Origin: CAYLNK01 sp964384675
GTDB lineage: Bacteria > Acidobacteriota > Thermoanaerobaculia > UBA5066
DNA length: 17,510 nucleotides
NCBI GenBank assembly: GCA_964384675.1
Contig: CAYLNK010000117.1
Coordinates: 1 to 17,510, forward strand
Direction: 5' to 3'
The notes beneath the pieces are model-generated. The model saw only the letters and a program-made list of their open reading frames with translations, ran no database searches and was not told the DNA's origin. Below are positions 7,862 to 14,693 of this stretch, in pieces. Each line of letters opens with the position of its first letter. Position 1 is the first letter of the stretch. The position numbers were made by a program, and so were the translations under genes.

Positions 7862-7867
7862 AGCGTA
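7862..7867 (-). promoter_or_regulatory. Putative -10 box (TACGCT) of the small membrane-protein gene, leaderless spacing
   Basis: On the minus strand GGTACGCTG precedes the GTG at 7855, with 6 nt between TACGCT and the start. The same nonamer occurs at the same distance before the DUF72 gene (14661-14666). No Shine-Dalgarno fits between box and start. Confidence 0.45.
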
Positions 7868-7917
7868 CCGCGCGGCTCCGGGTGAGCGGCCTGATGCAGG
7901 CGCCTCACGCCGTCGTG

Positions 7918-7923
7918 TAACCT
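7918..7923 (+). promoter_or_regulatory. Putative -10 box (TAACCT) of the molybdenum hydroxylase operon
   Basis: TGTAACCT lies 33 nt before the ATG at 7957, with an AGGAGGA Shine-Dalgarno (7944-7950) in the predicted leader. No good -35 is visible, so this is a weak call based on position and on TANNNT boxes at other genes. Confidence 0.25.
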
Positions 7924-7956
7924 CTCCGCCGCATCCCCGAACGAGGAGGAACCTCG

Positions 7957-8412
7957 ATGAAGTTCACCGTCAACGGCAAGAGCGTCGAGCTCGACGCCCC
8001 CGACGACATGCCGCTCCTCTGGGCCCTGCGGGATCTCCTCGGACTCACCGGCGTGAAGTACGGCTGCGGCATGGCGCAGTGCGGCGCGTGCACCGTCCTC
8101 GTGGACGGGAGCCCCGTCCGCTCGTGCGTCAAGCCGACGCGCTCGGTGGCCGGCAAGTCGATCACCACGATCGAAGGGCTCAGCCCGTACGGCGACCACC
8201 CGGTCCAGAAGGCCTGGGCCGAGATGGACGTCGTGCAGTGCGGCTACTGCCAGTCGGGTCAGATCCTGGCGGCGGTGGCGCTCCTGAAGGCCAAGCCGAA
8301 GCCGACCGACGCCGACATCGACGCCGCGATGTCCGGGAACATCTGCCGCTGCGGCACGTACCAGCGCGTCCGCGAGGCCGTCCACAAGGCGGCCGGGACG
8401 AAGGTGGGCTGA
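7957..8412 (+). CDS. iorA: 2Fe-2S subunit of a molybdenum hydroxylase (isoquinoline 1-oxidoreductase alpha-type)
   Basis: 151 residues, the normal length for the small subunit of xanthine-oxidase-family hydroxylases. It carries two [2Fe-2S] clusters. The plant-ferredoxin-like one uses Cys37, Cys42, Cys45 and Cys57 (CGMAQCGAC). The second, helical one uses Cys95, Cys98, Cys130 and Cys132 (CGYC ... CRC). All eight ligands are present. It passes electrons from the molybdopterin site of the large subunit onwards. It has no signal of its own and would be co-exported with the Tat-signal-bearing large subunit. AGGAGGA six bases before the ATG supports the start. The large-subunit gene begins 3 nt after its stop. 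The symbol reflects family resemblance; the substrate need not be isoquinoline. Confidence 0.95.
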   Translation: MKFTVNGKSVELDAPDDMPLLWALRDLLGLTGVKYGCGMAQCGACTVLVDGSPVRSCVKPTRSVAGKSITTIEGLSPYGDHPVQKAWAEMDVVQCGYCQSGQILAAVALLKAKPKPTDADIDAAMSGNICRCGTYQRVREAVHKAAGTKVG

Positions 8413-8415
8413 GCG

Positions 8416-10614
8416 ATGCGGACCCTCTTCGAAGCTCCCTCCGTCCCCGCGCCCCGCTCCGCGGGCCGCGGCACCTCGCGCCGCACGTTCCTCCACACCG
8501 CCGCCGCCGTCGGCGGAGGCCTCGTCGTGGGCTTCGTGATCCCCGAGCCGATGAAGCGCGCCCTGGCCCAGCCCGGACCGAAGAAGGGCCTGCCGCGCGC
8601 GAACGCGTTCGTGAAGATCGGCGCGGACGACACCGTCACGGTCAGCCTCTCCCACTCCGAGATGGGGCAGGGGATCTGGACGACGCTCCCGATGCTCGTG
8701 AACGAGGAGCTCGGCGCCGACTGGTCGAAGATCCGGGTGGAGCACGCGCCGGCGGCCCCGGAGTACAGCCACACCGCGTTCGGGATGCAGATGACCGGAG
8801 GCTCGACGACCACGTGGTCGGAGTTCGACCGGTATCGCCAGGTGGGCGCTCTCACGCGGGGGCTCCTCGTCTCCGCGGCGGCAGCCCGCTGGAAGGTGCC
8901 GGCGGCCGACTGCCGCGTCGAGAAGGGCGCCGTGCTCCACGGCGAGAAGAAGCTCACCTTCGGAGCACTCGCCGCCGAGGCCGCGCAGCTCCCGCCGCCC
9001 GAGACCGTCACCCTGAAGGACCAGAAGGCGTGGACGCTCATCGGAAAGCCGGTGAAGCGGCTCGACACGAAGGAGAAGGTGACGGGCAAGGCCAGGTTCG
9101 GTCTCGACGTGACGATGCCCGGCCTCCTGACGGCCGTCGTCGCGCGCGCGCCGGTCTTCGGCGGCAAGGTGAAGTCGTTCGACGCGGCGGCGGCCAAGGC
9201 CGTCCCCGGCGTCCGGCAGGTGTTCGAGGTGCCGACCGGCGTGGCGGTCGTGGGCGACCACTTCTGGGCCGCCAAGAAAGGACGTGACGCGCTCAAGGTG
9301 GAGTGGGACCTCGGCCCGGCGGCGACGCTCGACACACGGACTCTGCGCAAGGAGTTCTCGACGCTCGCCGGGACTCCCGGGACGGTGGCGAAGACCCAGG
9401 GCGACGTGGAGGCGGCATTCCTCGAGGCTCCCGCGGGACGGAAGCTGGAGGCCGAGTACGCCGTGCCGTACCTCGCTCACGCGGCGATGGAGCCGCTCAA
9501 CTGCACGGTGAAGAAGAGCAAGGACGGCTGCGAGATCTGGACCGGCACCCAGTTCCAGACGATGGACCAGATGACGGCGGCGAAGATCCTGGGCCTCCAG
9601 CCGCAGCAGGTGTCGATCCGGACGACGTTCCTCGGGGGCGGCTTCGGGCGCCGCGCGACGACCAACTCGGACGTGGTCTTCGAGGCGGCGCACGTCGCCA
9701 AGCAGGTCGACGCGCCGGTCAAGGTGGTCTGGACCCGCGAGGACGACACCCGCGGCGGCTACTACCGGCCGATGTTCGTGCACCGCCTCGCGGCCGCGCT
9801 CGACGACGCGGGCAAGCCGACCGCGTGGCGCCAGCGGATCGCGGGCCAGTCGATCATCGAGGGGACGCCGTTCGCGCCGATGATGATCAAGGACGGCGTC
9901 GACGACACGTCCGTGGAGGGCGCCGCGGACTCGCCGTACGTCACGGCGATCGCCAACCACCGCGTCGAGCTGCACTCGCCGAAGCCGGGTATCCCGGTCC
10001 TCTGGTGGCGCTCGGTCGGGCACACCCACACCGCGTTCGTGGTCGAGTCGTTCGTGGACGAGCTGGCTCACGCAGCCAAGAAGGACCCGCTGGCCTACCG
10101 GCGCGAGCTCCTGGCGAAGTCGCCGCGCGTCCTCGCGGTGCTCGACCGGGCGGCAAAGGAGGCCGGCTGGGGCACGCCCCTGCCGGCGGGACGCGCGCGC
10201 GGGATCGCGGTGCACGAGTCGTTCGGCAGCATCGTCTCCCAGGTGGCCGAGGTCTCGGTGGACGCCGGGGCGATCCGCGTCCACCGCGTCGTCTGCGTCA
10301 TCGACTGCGGCACCGTCGTGAACCCGCTCAACCTCGAGGCGCAGATGCAGTCGGCGATCGCGTTCGGGCTGGGCGCCGCGCTCCACTCCGAGATCACGCT
10401 CAAGGACGGGCGCGTCGAGCAGGGGAACTTCCACGCCTACCGCGTCCTCCGGATGAGCGAGATGCCGAAGGTCGAGGTCCACGCGATCGAGAGCGGCGAG
10501 AAGATGGGTGGCGCCGGCGAGCCGGCCACCCCGCTGATCGCCCCCGCCGTCGCCAACGCCGTCTTCGCGCTGACCGGCAAGCGGCTGCGCGAGCTCCCCT
10601 TCCGACTGGCGTGA
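8416..10614 (+). CDS. iorB: Molybdopterin-binding subunit of an isoquinoline 1-oxidoreductase-type hydroxylase
   Basis: 732 residues, typical for IorB-type large subunits. A twin-arginine signal (SRRTFLHTAA from residue 21, then a Gly/Val-rich hydrophobic run) indicates export of the folded, cofactor-loaded enzyme. Moco-binding signatures include GQGIWT early on, FLGGGFGRR (405-413) and the catalytic-glutamate motif GAGEP with Glu702 near the C-terminus. The family hydroxylates N-heterocycles or oxidises aldehydes with water as oxygen source. The two-subunit form lacks the FAD subunit of xanthine dehydrogenase and passes electrons to a cytochrome, encoded 13 nt downstream. No MoCo maturation chaperone is in the window, although this family usually needs one. 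Substrate not predictable from sequence. Confidence 0.95.
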   Translation: MRTLFEAPSVPAPRSAGRGTSRRTFLHTAAAVGGGLVVGFVIPEPMKRALAQPGPKKGLPRANAFVKIGADDTVTVSLSHSEMGQGIWTTLPMLVNEELGADWSKIRVEHAPAAPEYSHTAFGMQMTGGSTTTWSEFDRYRQVGALTRGLLVSAAAARWKVPAADCRVEKGAVLHGEKKLTFGALAAEAAQLPPPETVTLKDQKAWTLIGKPVKRLDTKEKVTGKARFGLDVTMPGLLTAVVARAPVFGGKVKSFDAAAAKAVPGVRQVFEVPTGVAVVGDHFWAAKKGRDALKVEWDLGPAATLDTRTLRKEFSTLAGTPGTVAKTQGDVEAAFLEAPAGRKLEAEYAVPYLAHAAMEPLNCTVKKSKDGCEIWTGTQFQTMDQMTAAKILGLQPQQVSIRTTFLGGGFGRRATTNSDVVFEAAHVAKQVDAPVKVVWTREDDTRGGYYRPMFVHRLAAALDDAGKPTAWRQRIAGQSIIEGTPFAPMMIKDGVDDTSVEGAADSPYVTAIANHRVELHSPKPGIPVLWWRSVGHTHTAFVVESFVDELAHAAKKDPLAYRRELLAKSPRVLAVLDRAAKEAGWGTPLPAGRARGIAVHESFGSIVSQVAEVSVDAGAIRVHRVVCVIDCGTVVNPLNLEAQMQSAIAFGLGAALHSEITLKDGRVEQGNFHAYRVLRMSEMPKVEVHAIESGEKMGGAGEPATPLIAPAVANAVFALTGKRLRELPFRLA

Positions 10615-10617
10615 CGT

Positions 10618-10622
10618 GGAGG
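10618..10622 (+). promoter_or_regulatory. Ribosome binding site deciding the cytochrome start
   Basis: GGAGG followed by five bases (CCGGA) and the ATG at 10628. A GTG at 10616 is in frame but has no such site and would add MEAG before the clean signal peptide, so ATG 10628 is preferred. Confidence 0.7.
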
Positions 10623-10627
10623 CCGGA

Positions 10628-11230
10628 ATGAAGAAGACCACGCTCCGTTCGATCGCGGCCATGGCCGCCTCCGGCTTCCTCCTCTCGCCCGGTCCGGCGC
10701 GGGGCGCGGGCGGCGACGCCGCGGCCCTCGCCGCCTTCGGCACGATCCAGAAGGTGCTCCAGGGCCCGCGCTGCGTGAACTGCCACATCCCCGGCGACGC
10801 GCCGCTCCAGGGCGACGCCCTGACGCCCCACACGCAGAACGTCCTGCGGGGCCTCCAGGGCAGGGGCGTGCCGGGCCTCGCCTGCGCCGATTGCCACGCG
10901 GCCGCCAACACGCCGGCGAGCTACGGACCGAACATGCCGCCCGGCGCCCCGGGCTGGCACCTTCCGCCGCCGGCGCTGAAGATGGTGTTCCAGGACCTGT
11001 CGGGAGCCGACCTCTGCGCGGCCCTGAAGGACCCGAAGCGGAACGGCGGGAAGGACCTCGCGGCGCTCGTGACGCACCTGGAGAAGGACCCGCTCGTGCT
11101 GTGGGGCTGGAGCCCCGGCGACGGGCGCGCGCCAGTCTCCGTCCCCCACGCGGAGCTGGTGAAGGCGGCGCGCACGTGGGCGGCGGCGGGCGGACCGTGC
11201 CCCGTGGTGCGAACGGCGGCCGCTCCGTAG
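10628..11230 (+). CDS. Di-haem c-type cytochrome, predicted electron acceptor of the molybdenum hydroxylase
   Basis: 200 residues from the ATG at 10628. A Sec signal peptide (MKKTTLRS, hydrophobic core, cleavage near residue 27) exports it. Two haem c attachment motifs are visible: CVNCH (49-53) and CADCH (86-90). Met103 (NMPPG) is a possible axial ligand. Cys130 and Cys191 may form a disulfide. Related proteins next to iorAB genes are annotated as an isoquinoline 1-oxidoreductase subunit. The location, 13 nt after iorB, and the lack of a FAD subunit make it the likely partner that takes electrons in the periplasm and hands them to the respiratory chain. The gene ends 4 nt from the convergent cytidylyltransferase gene. 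Confidence 0.9.
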   Translation: MKKTTLRSIAAMAASGFLLSPGPARGAGGDAAALAAFGTIQKVLQGPRCVNCHIPGDAPLQGDALTPHTQNVLRGLQGRGVPGLACADCHAAANTPASYGPNMPPGAPGWHLPPPALKMVFQDLSGADLCAALKDPKRNGGKDLAALVTHLEKDPLVLWGWSPGDGRAPVSVPHAELVKAARTWAAAGGPCPVVRTAAAP

Positions 11231-11234
11231 GACC

Positions 11235-12182
11235 CTACGGCGTGTAGAAGTACCGCGTCAGGTGGAAGAAGATCGGCGCGGCGAAGCAGACCGAGTCGAT
11301 CCGGTCGAGGATGCCGCCGTGCCCGGCGATCGTGGCGCCGAAGTCCTTCACGCCACGGTCCCGCTTGATGGCCGACATCGTCAGGCCGCCCGCGAACCCC
11401 ATCAGCGTGATCGCGAGGGACATCCCGGCGGCGGCCAGGGGCCGGAACGGCGTCACCGGGTAGAGCGCGGTGCCGAGGAGCGTGGCCGACAGGACCCCAC
11501 CCACGAAACCCTCCACGGTCTTGTTCGGGCTGACGCTCGGCGCGATCTTGTGCTTCCCGAGGAGCTTCCCCCAGACGTACTGGAGGACGTCGCTCATCTG
11601 CACGACGAGCACCAGGTAGAGGAGCAGCTTCGCGTTCCCCCGGTAGCCGGGGATGTCGAGCATCAGGAGCGCGGGGGCGTGGCTCACGCAGTAGACGGCC
11701 ACCATGAGCGCCCACTGGATCTCCGCGACGCGCCCGAGGAAGTCCGTGGTGTCGCCGGCGAGAGCGCTCCGGGTGGGGACGTAGAGGAAGGCGTAGACGG
11801 GGATCAGGATGCTGAAGAAGCCGTACCAGTTGTCGTAGACCAGGATGTACTGGAGCGGCAGGAAGAGGAAGAAGCTCCAGACGAGGGTCCGGTGATCGCC
11901 GCGGCGGGTCGCGGTGAGCGTGATGAACTCGCGCAGCGCCAGGAGCGAGAGGAGTCCGAACAGCAGGACGGAGCCGATCGGCCCGGTCAGGATGGCCACG
12001 GCGAAGACCGTCACCATCACCCACCAGGCGCCGATCCGGTCGTTCATGTTGGCGACGGTGGCGCGGCCCGACTCGCTCTTCGCGGTGCGACGGAGCGCCT
12101 GGCCGATGACGGTCGCGAGCGCGAGGAAGCCGAGGATCCCGCCGAAGAGGAGGATCAGCGAGCGATCGTGGAGCGGCGTCAT
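11235..12182 (-). CDS. Phosphatidate cytidylyltransferase (CdsA family, YnbB-like)
   Basis: 315 residues, integral membrane with about 8 hydrophobic segments. It makes CDP-diacylglycerol from phosphatidate and CTP. The complete CdsA signature is present at 270-296: SAIKRDRGVKD, then HGGILDRID, plus SPNKTVEGFVGG (218-229) and Asp198 in MSDVLQYVWGK. The C-terminus ILDRIDSVCFAAPIFFHLTRY and overall length recall E. coli YnbB, a CdsA paralogue, more than housekeeping CdsA (my recollection of YnbB, not an alignment). Its ATG overlaps the stop of the acyltransferase gene (ATGA), so translation is coupled. It is the last gene of a three-gene unit whose first gene, a CDP-alcohol transferase, would use its product. 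Confidence 0.93.
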   Translation of the reverse strand: MTPLHDRSLILLFGGILGFLALATVIGQALRRTAKSESGRATVANMNDRIGAWWVMVTVFAVAILTGPIGSVLLFGLLSLLALREFITLTATRRGDHRTLVWSFFLFLPLQYILVYDNWYGFFSILIPVYAFLYVPTRSALAGDTTDFLGRVAEIQWALMVAVYCVSHAPALLMLDIPGYRGNAKLLLYLVLVVQMSDVLQYVWGKLLGKHKIAPSVSPNKTVEGFVGGVLSATLLGTALYPVTPFRPLAAAGMSLAITLMGFAGGLTMSAIKRDRGVKDFGATIAGHGGILDRIDSVCFAAPIFFHLTRYFYTP

Positions 12183-12817
12183 GCGGCCCCCGATGGCCCC
12201 AGCGCCACGACGGCGTCGCGGGCTCGCGCGAGGAACTCGGCCTTCGGCTCGCCGGCGCGCACCGAGATCGGCGTGCCGAACGTGACCGTGCCCATCAGCG
12301 GCACCGGCATCACCTCGCCCTTGGGGAGGATCCGGTTCAGGTTCTCGAGGCGCGTCGGTACCAGCTCGACGTCGGGCCGCGCCAGCGCCAGGTAGTAGAG
12401 GCCGGCCTTGAACGGAGCCACCGCCTCGCCGCTCCCGCGCGTCCCCTCCGGGAAGAGGATGAGCGAGTGCTTCTTCCCCAGAGCGCGCGCCGTCTCCTCC
12501 ACGGCGCGGCGGGCCGCCTCCACCGCGGAGTCGCGGCCGCCCGCGGCGCCCGCGCCGCGCTCCACCAGGGTCGCGTTGAAGACGTGCGTCGCGAGCCAGC
12601 GCCGGAGCGCCGTCTTCTCCCAGTAGTCGCGCGCGGCCACGGGCCGGGTCACCTCGCGCACCGCGGTCGGAAGCGCGGCCCACAGCACCACGAAGTCGAG
12701 GTGGCTGGAGTGGTTGGCGAAGTAGATCCGCTGCTTCGGGCTCGGCTCGCACCCGGTCCAGCGGGCCTGGGTCCCGGCCACGATCTGGACGACGCCGACG
12801 AGGAGGGAGGCGATCAT
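12179..12817 (-). CDS. 1-acyl-sn-glycerol-3-phosphate acyltransferase (PlsC family)
   Basis: 212 residues. It transfers an acyl chain to lysophosphatidate to give phosphatidate, at the membrane. The catalytic NHSSHLD motif (HX4D: His36, Asp41) and the acceptor-phosphate motif LFPEGTRGSGE (121-131) are intact, as is the later VPTRLENL strand. It is slightly short of typical PlsC (about 240) because the N-terminal hydrophobic region is minimal (1-14). The ATG at 12817 follows the stop of the CDP-alcohol transferase by 20 nt, and its TGA overlaps the cytidylyltransferase ATG, placing it mid-operon. The product phosphatidate is the substrate of the next gene's enzyme. A lyso-lipid acyltransferase acting on another acceptor is possible. 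Confidence 0.92.
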   Translation of the reverse strand: MIASLLVGVVQIVAGTQARWTGCEPSPKQRIYFANHSSHLDFVVLWAALPTAVREVTRPVAARDYWEKTALRRWLATHVFNATLVERGAGAAGGRDSAVEAARRAVEETARALGKKHSLILFPEGTRGSGEAVAPFKAGLYYLALARPDVELVPTRLENLNRILPKGEVMPVPLMGTVTFGTPISVRAGEPKAEFLARARDAVVALGPSGAA

Positions 12818-12837
12818 CGGCTCACCACGTCACCCTC

Positions 12838-13497
12838 TCACCGTGCCTCGAGCCCGCGGACCACGTGGACGAGCCGCCGCCACGCGGTCACCGCGCTGCC
12901 GAGCGTCACGACCAGGAGCGCCACGAAGAGGACGCGCCCCGGCCCGAACGGCAGGAAGCCGTCGAACGTCGAGAGGAGGCACCCGGCGGTGAGCGTCGCC
13001 ATCCGGTGCGGCTTGGCCATCGGGCCCGAGAAGTCCTGGACCAGGCCCGACGCCCCGCCGAGCATCCTCACGTACGCGGTGAGGACGGCGAGGAGCGCCG
13101 CCGCCCAGCCCAGCTCACGGCCCCACGGGAGCCAGGAGAGGGCGTAGCCGGCGCCGACGATCGTGAAGACGTCCGAGAGGCGGTCGGGCGCGTCGTTGTA
13201 GACCTCGCCCACCTTGGAGCGCCGATTCCCCTCGACGGCGACCATGCCGTCGAGCATGTTGCACAGGAGGCGGAGCTGGATGCAGACCGCCGCCGCCACC
13301 AGCGCGACGACGCGCGCCGTCCCGTCGCTCCGGCCCGAGAGGACGAGCGCGGCGCCGGACAGCGCCCCGAACAGGATCGAGAGGAGCGAGATCCCGTTCG
13401 GGTTCGCTCCGGCCCGCACGAGGACGCCGGCGAGCCGCACGGCCCAGGCGGCCTGCCGCGTCTTGAGGGGTCGCCGCGAGGCGGCGTCGTTCGTCAT
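12838..13497 (-). CDS. CDP-alcohol phosphatidyltransferase family protein (YnbA-like, variant active site)
   Basis: 219 residues with about 6 hydrophobic segments. The family moves the phosphatidyl group of CDP-diacylglycerol onto an alcohol. The canonical motif is DxxDGxxAR-x8-GxxxDxxxD. Here it reads Asn80-ML-Asp83-Gly84-MV-Ala87-Val88, then eight residues, Gly97, Asn101, Asp105. Two metal-binding Asp are Asn and the Arg is Val, while the base Asp105 and Asp83 remain. E. coli YnbA, as I recall it, has the same two Asn. The ATG at 13497 is chosen because upstream residues are Arg-rich, lack membrane character and would run into the divergent RidA gene; it has no Shine-Dalgarno. First gene of the trio with plsC- and cdsA-type genes. 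Head group unknown; the Asn changes argue against ordinary PgsA or PssA. Confidence 0.88.
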   Translation of the reverse strand: MTNDAASRRPLKTRQAAWAVRLAGVLVRAGANPNGISLLSILFGALSGAALVLSGRSDGTARVVALVAAAVCIQLRLLCNMLDGMVAVEGNRRSKVGEVYNDAPDRLSDVFTIVGAGYALSWLPWGRELGWAAALLAVLTAYVRMLGGASGLVQDFSGPMAKPHRMATLTAGCLLSTFDGFLPFGPGRVLFVALLVVTLGSAVTAWRRLVHVVRGLEAR

Positions 13498-13524
13498 GCC
13501 GCGGATGATGACGACGCGGCGCCC

Positions 13525-13530
13525 TAGAAT
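13525..13530 (+). promoter_or_regulatory. Putative -10 box (TAGAAT) of the RidA-family gene
   Basis: CCCTAGAAT lies 24 nt before the ATG at 13555, with GGAGG (13546-13550) four bases before the start. The same hexamer stands before the flavoprotein gene at 14682. No clear -35 is visible. The box sits in the 57-nt divergent gap shared with the CDP-alcohol transferase gene. Confidence 0.45.
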
Positions 13531-13554
13531 CCACCCGATCCGATCGGAGGCGCG

Positions 13555-13959
13555 ATGAGCCGCACCAACATCTCGAGCGGGGGGCCGTGGGAGGCGCGGG
13601 TCGGCTATTCGCGCGCGGTGCGCGTCGGCCCGTACGTGCACATCTCGGGCTCCACCGCGATGACGCCGGACGGCCTCGTCGGCGCGGGCGATGCGTACGC
13701 CCAGGCGAAGCAGGCGCTGGAGACGATCGCCGCGGCGCTACGGACCGCCGGTGCGGGGCTCGAGCACGTGGTGAGGACGCGGATGTACGTCACCGACATC
13801 TCCCGCTGGGAGGAGGTCGGCCGGGCGCACGGGGAGACGTTCGCCGAGATCCGCCCCGCCGCCACGATGGTGGAGGTGTCCCGCCTCATCGACCCGCAGA
13901 TGCTGGTCGAGATCGAGGCCGACGCCTACGTCCCGCCGCTCGACCCGGCAGCGCCCTGA
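13555..13959 (+). CDS. RidA (YjgF/UK114) family protein without the RidA catalytic arginine
   Basis: 134 residues, one trimer-forming RidA domain, cytoplasmic. Typical segments are VGPYVHISGS (25-34), the QAKQALETI helix (50-58), VVRTRMYVTD (72-81) and MVEVSRLIDPQMLVEIEADA (105-124). RidA deaminates reactive enamine/imine intermediates from PLP enzymes using an Arg in the RSCVEVARLP stretch of E. coli RidA. The corresponding positions here are Ala103-Thr104-Met105, so this protein belongs to a subgroup without that Arg and is unlikely to be a classic imine deaminase. GGAGG four bases upstream supports the ATG. Its 3' end overlaps the convergent DUF72 gene by 34 nt. Confidence 0.93.
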   Translation: MSRTNISSGGPWEARVGYSRAVRVGPYVHISGSTAMTPDGLVGAGDAYAQAKQALETIAAALRTAGAGLEHVVRTRMYVTDISRWEEVGRAHGETFAEIRPAATMVEVSRLIDPQMLVEIEADAYVPPLDPAAP

Positions 13960-14654
13960 CCGGCGAGCTCCAGGTAGCGCGCCGCCAGCACCGGCCCCGC
14001 GCCGGCGTCCTCGTGCTTGAAGAAGACGTACGCCTCGTCCCACGCCTGCTCCCGCATCGCCGCGGCCTTCGCCGCGAGGTCGCTCTCGACGTAGTCCTGG
14101 CGGCGGAGGCGCAAGTAGCCCCAGCCGGCCGTCGCGACGAACGGCGTGGCGAGCTCCTCGTCCTCGGCGACGCAGAGCGCCGCGCCCCCGTCGCGAAGGG
14201 CCGCGTACGTCTCGTCGTCGAACCAGGAGACGTGCCGGAACTCGAAGGCGGCCCGCGCGTCGGCGGGAAGGAGCTTCAGGAACGCCGCCAGGCGCGGGAC
14301 GTCCTTCTTGAGGTTGGGCGGGAGCTGGAAGAGGAACGGGCCCAGCCGCTCGCCGAGGACGGCGGCGTTCCTCAGCAGGTACCCGAGGGGCTCCGCGGCT
14401 TCCTCCTTCAGGCGCGCGAAGTGGGTGATGCGCCGCGACGCCTTCAGCACGAAGCGGAACGAGGACGGCGTCTCGGCGGCCCACGATTCCAGGACCTTCG
14501 TCGACGGCATCTTGTAGAACGAGTTGTTGATCTCCACGGCGGGGAGGCGCGAGGCGTAGTGGGCAAGCCGTTCCTCCTCGGGGAGGTCCTCCGGATAGAA
14601 CGAACCGTGCCAGGCGTCGTACGAGAAGCCGCTGGTGCCGGCGAAGACCTTCAT
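13926..14654 (-). CDS. DUF72 (YecE-family) protein
   Basis: 242 residues, cytoplasmic, TIM-barrel-like. The start MKVFAGTSGFSYDAWHGSFYP and the motifs VEINNSFYKMP (40-50), FRFVLKASRRITH (about 63-75), LFQLPPN, FEFRHVSWF and YVFFKHEDAG are diagnostic of DUF72. The function is not established. ATG 14654 is chosen over an ATG 36 nt upstream because the family begins at MK(V/I)-x-G-T-S-G and because TACGCT lies exactly 6 nt before it; the longer form would also overlap the divergent promoter. No Shine-Dalgarno is present. The last 11 codons overlap the convergent RidA-family gene, and this Gly/Ser/Ala tail looks non-essential. Confidence 0.92.
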   Translation of the reverse strand: MKVFAGTSGFSYDAWHGSFYPEDLPEEERLAHYASRLPAVEINNSFYKMPSTKVLESWAAETPSSFRFVLKASRRITHFARLKEEAAEPLGYLLRNAAVLGERLGPFLFQLPPNLKKDVPRLAAFLKLLPADARAAFEFRHVSWFDDETYAALRDGGAALCVAEDEELATPFVATAGWGYLRLRRQDYVESDLAAKAAAMREQAWDEAYVFFKHEDAGAGPVLAARYLELAGQGAAGSSGGT

Positions 14655-14660
14655 CCGGAC

Positions 14661-14666
14661 AGCGTA
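14661..14666 (-). promoter_or_regulatory. Putative -10 box (TACGCT) of the DUF72 gene, leaderless spacing
   Basis: Minus-strand GGTACGCTG, with 6 nt between TACGCT and the ATG at 14654. Transcription starting 6-7 nt after the box would begin at the A of ATG. It shares a 39-nt divergent gap with the flavoprotein promoter. Confidence 0.5.
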
Positions 14667-14681
14667 CCCCCGTCGGGACCG

Positions 14682-14687
14682 TAGAAT
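14682..14687 (+). promoter_or_regulatory. Putative -10 box (TAGAAT) of the flavoprotein-glpD operon, leaderless spacing
   Basis: TAGAAT is followed by six bases (CACCCC) and the ATG at 14694. There is no room for, and no sign of, a Shine-Dalgarno. No good -35 is seen; the region upstream belongs to the divergent DUF72 promoter. Confidence 0.55.
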
Positions 14688-14693
14688 CACCCC

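Noticed and set aside
7801..10911. A 1036-codon minus-strand open frame spanning the molybdenum hydroxylase genes.
   Set aside because: It is the stop-free antisense of iorAB and the cytochrome gene, rich in Arg, Leu and His, with no recognisable domain.
12838..13641. Longer form of the CDP-alcohol transferase starting at 13641.
   Set aside because: The extra 48 residues are Arg/Ala/Pro-rich, unlike the family, and would overlap the RidA-family gene and its promoter.
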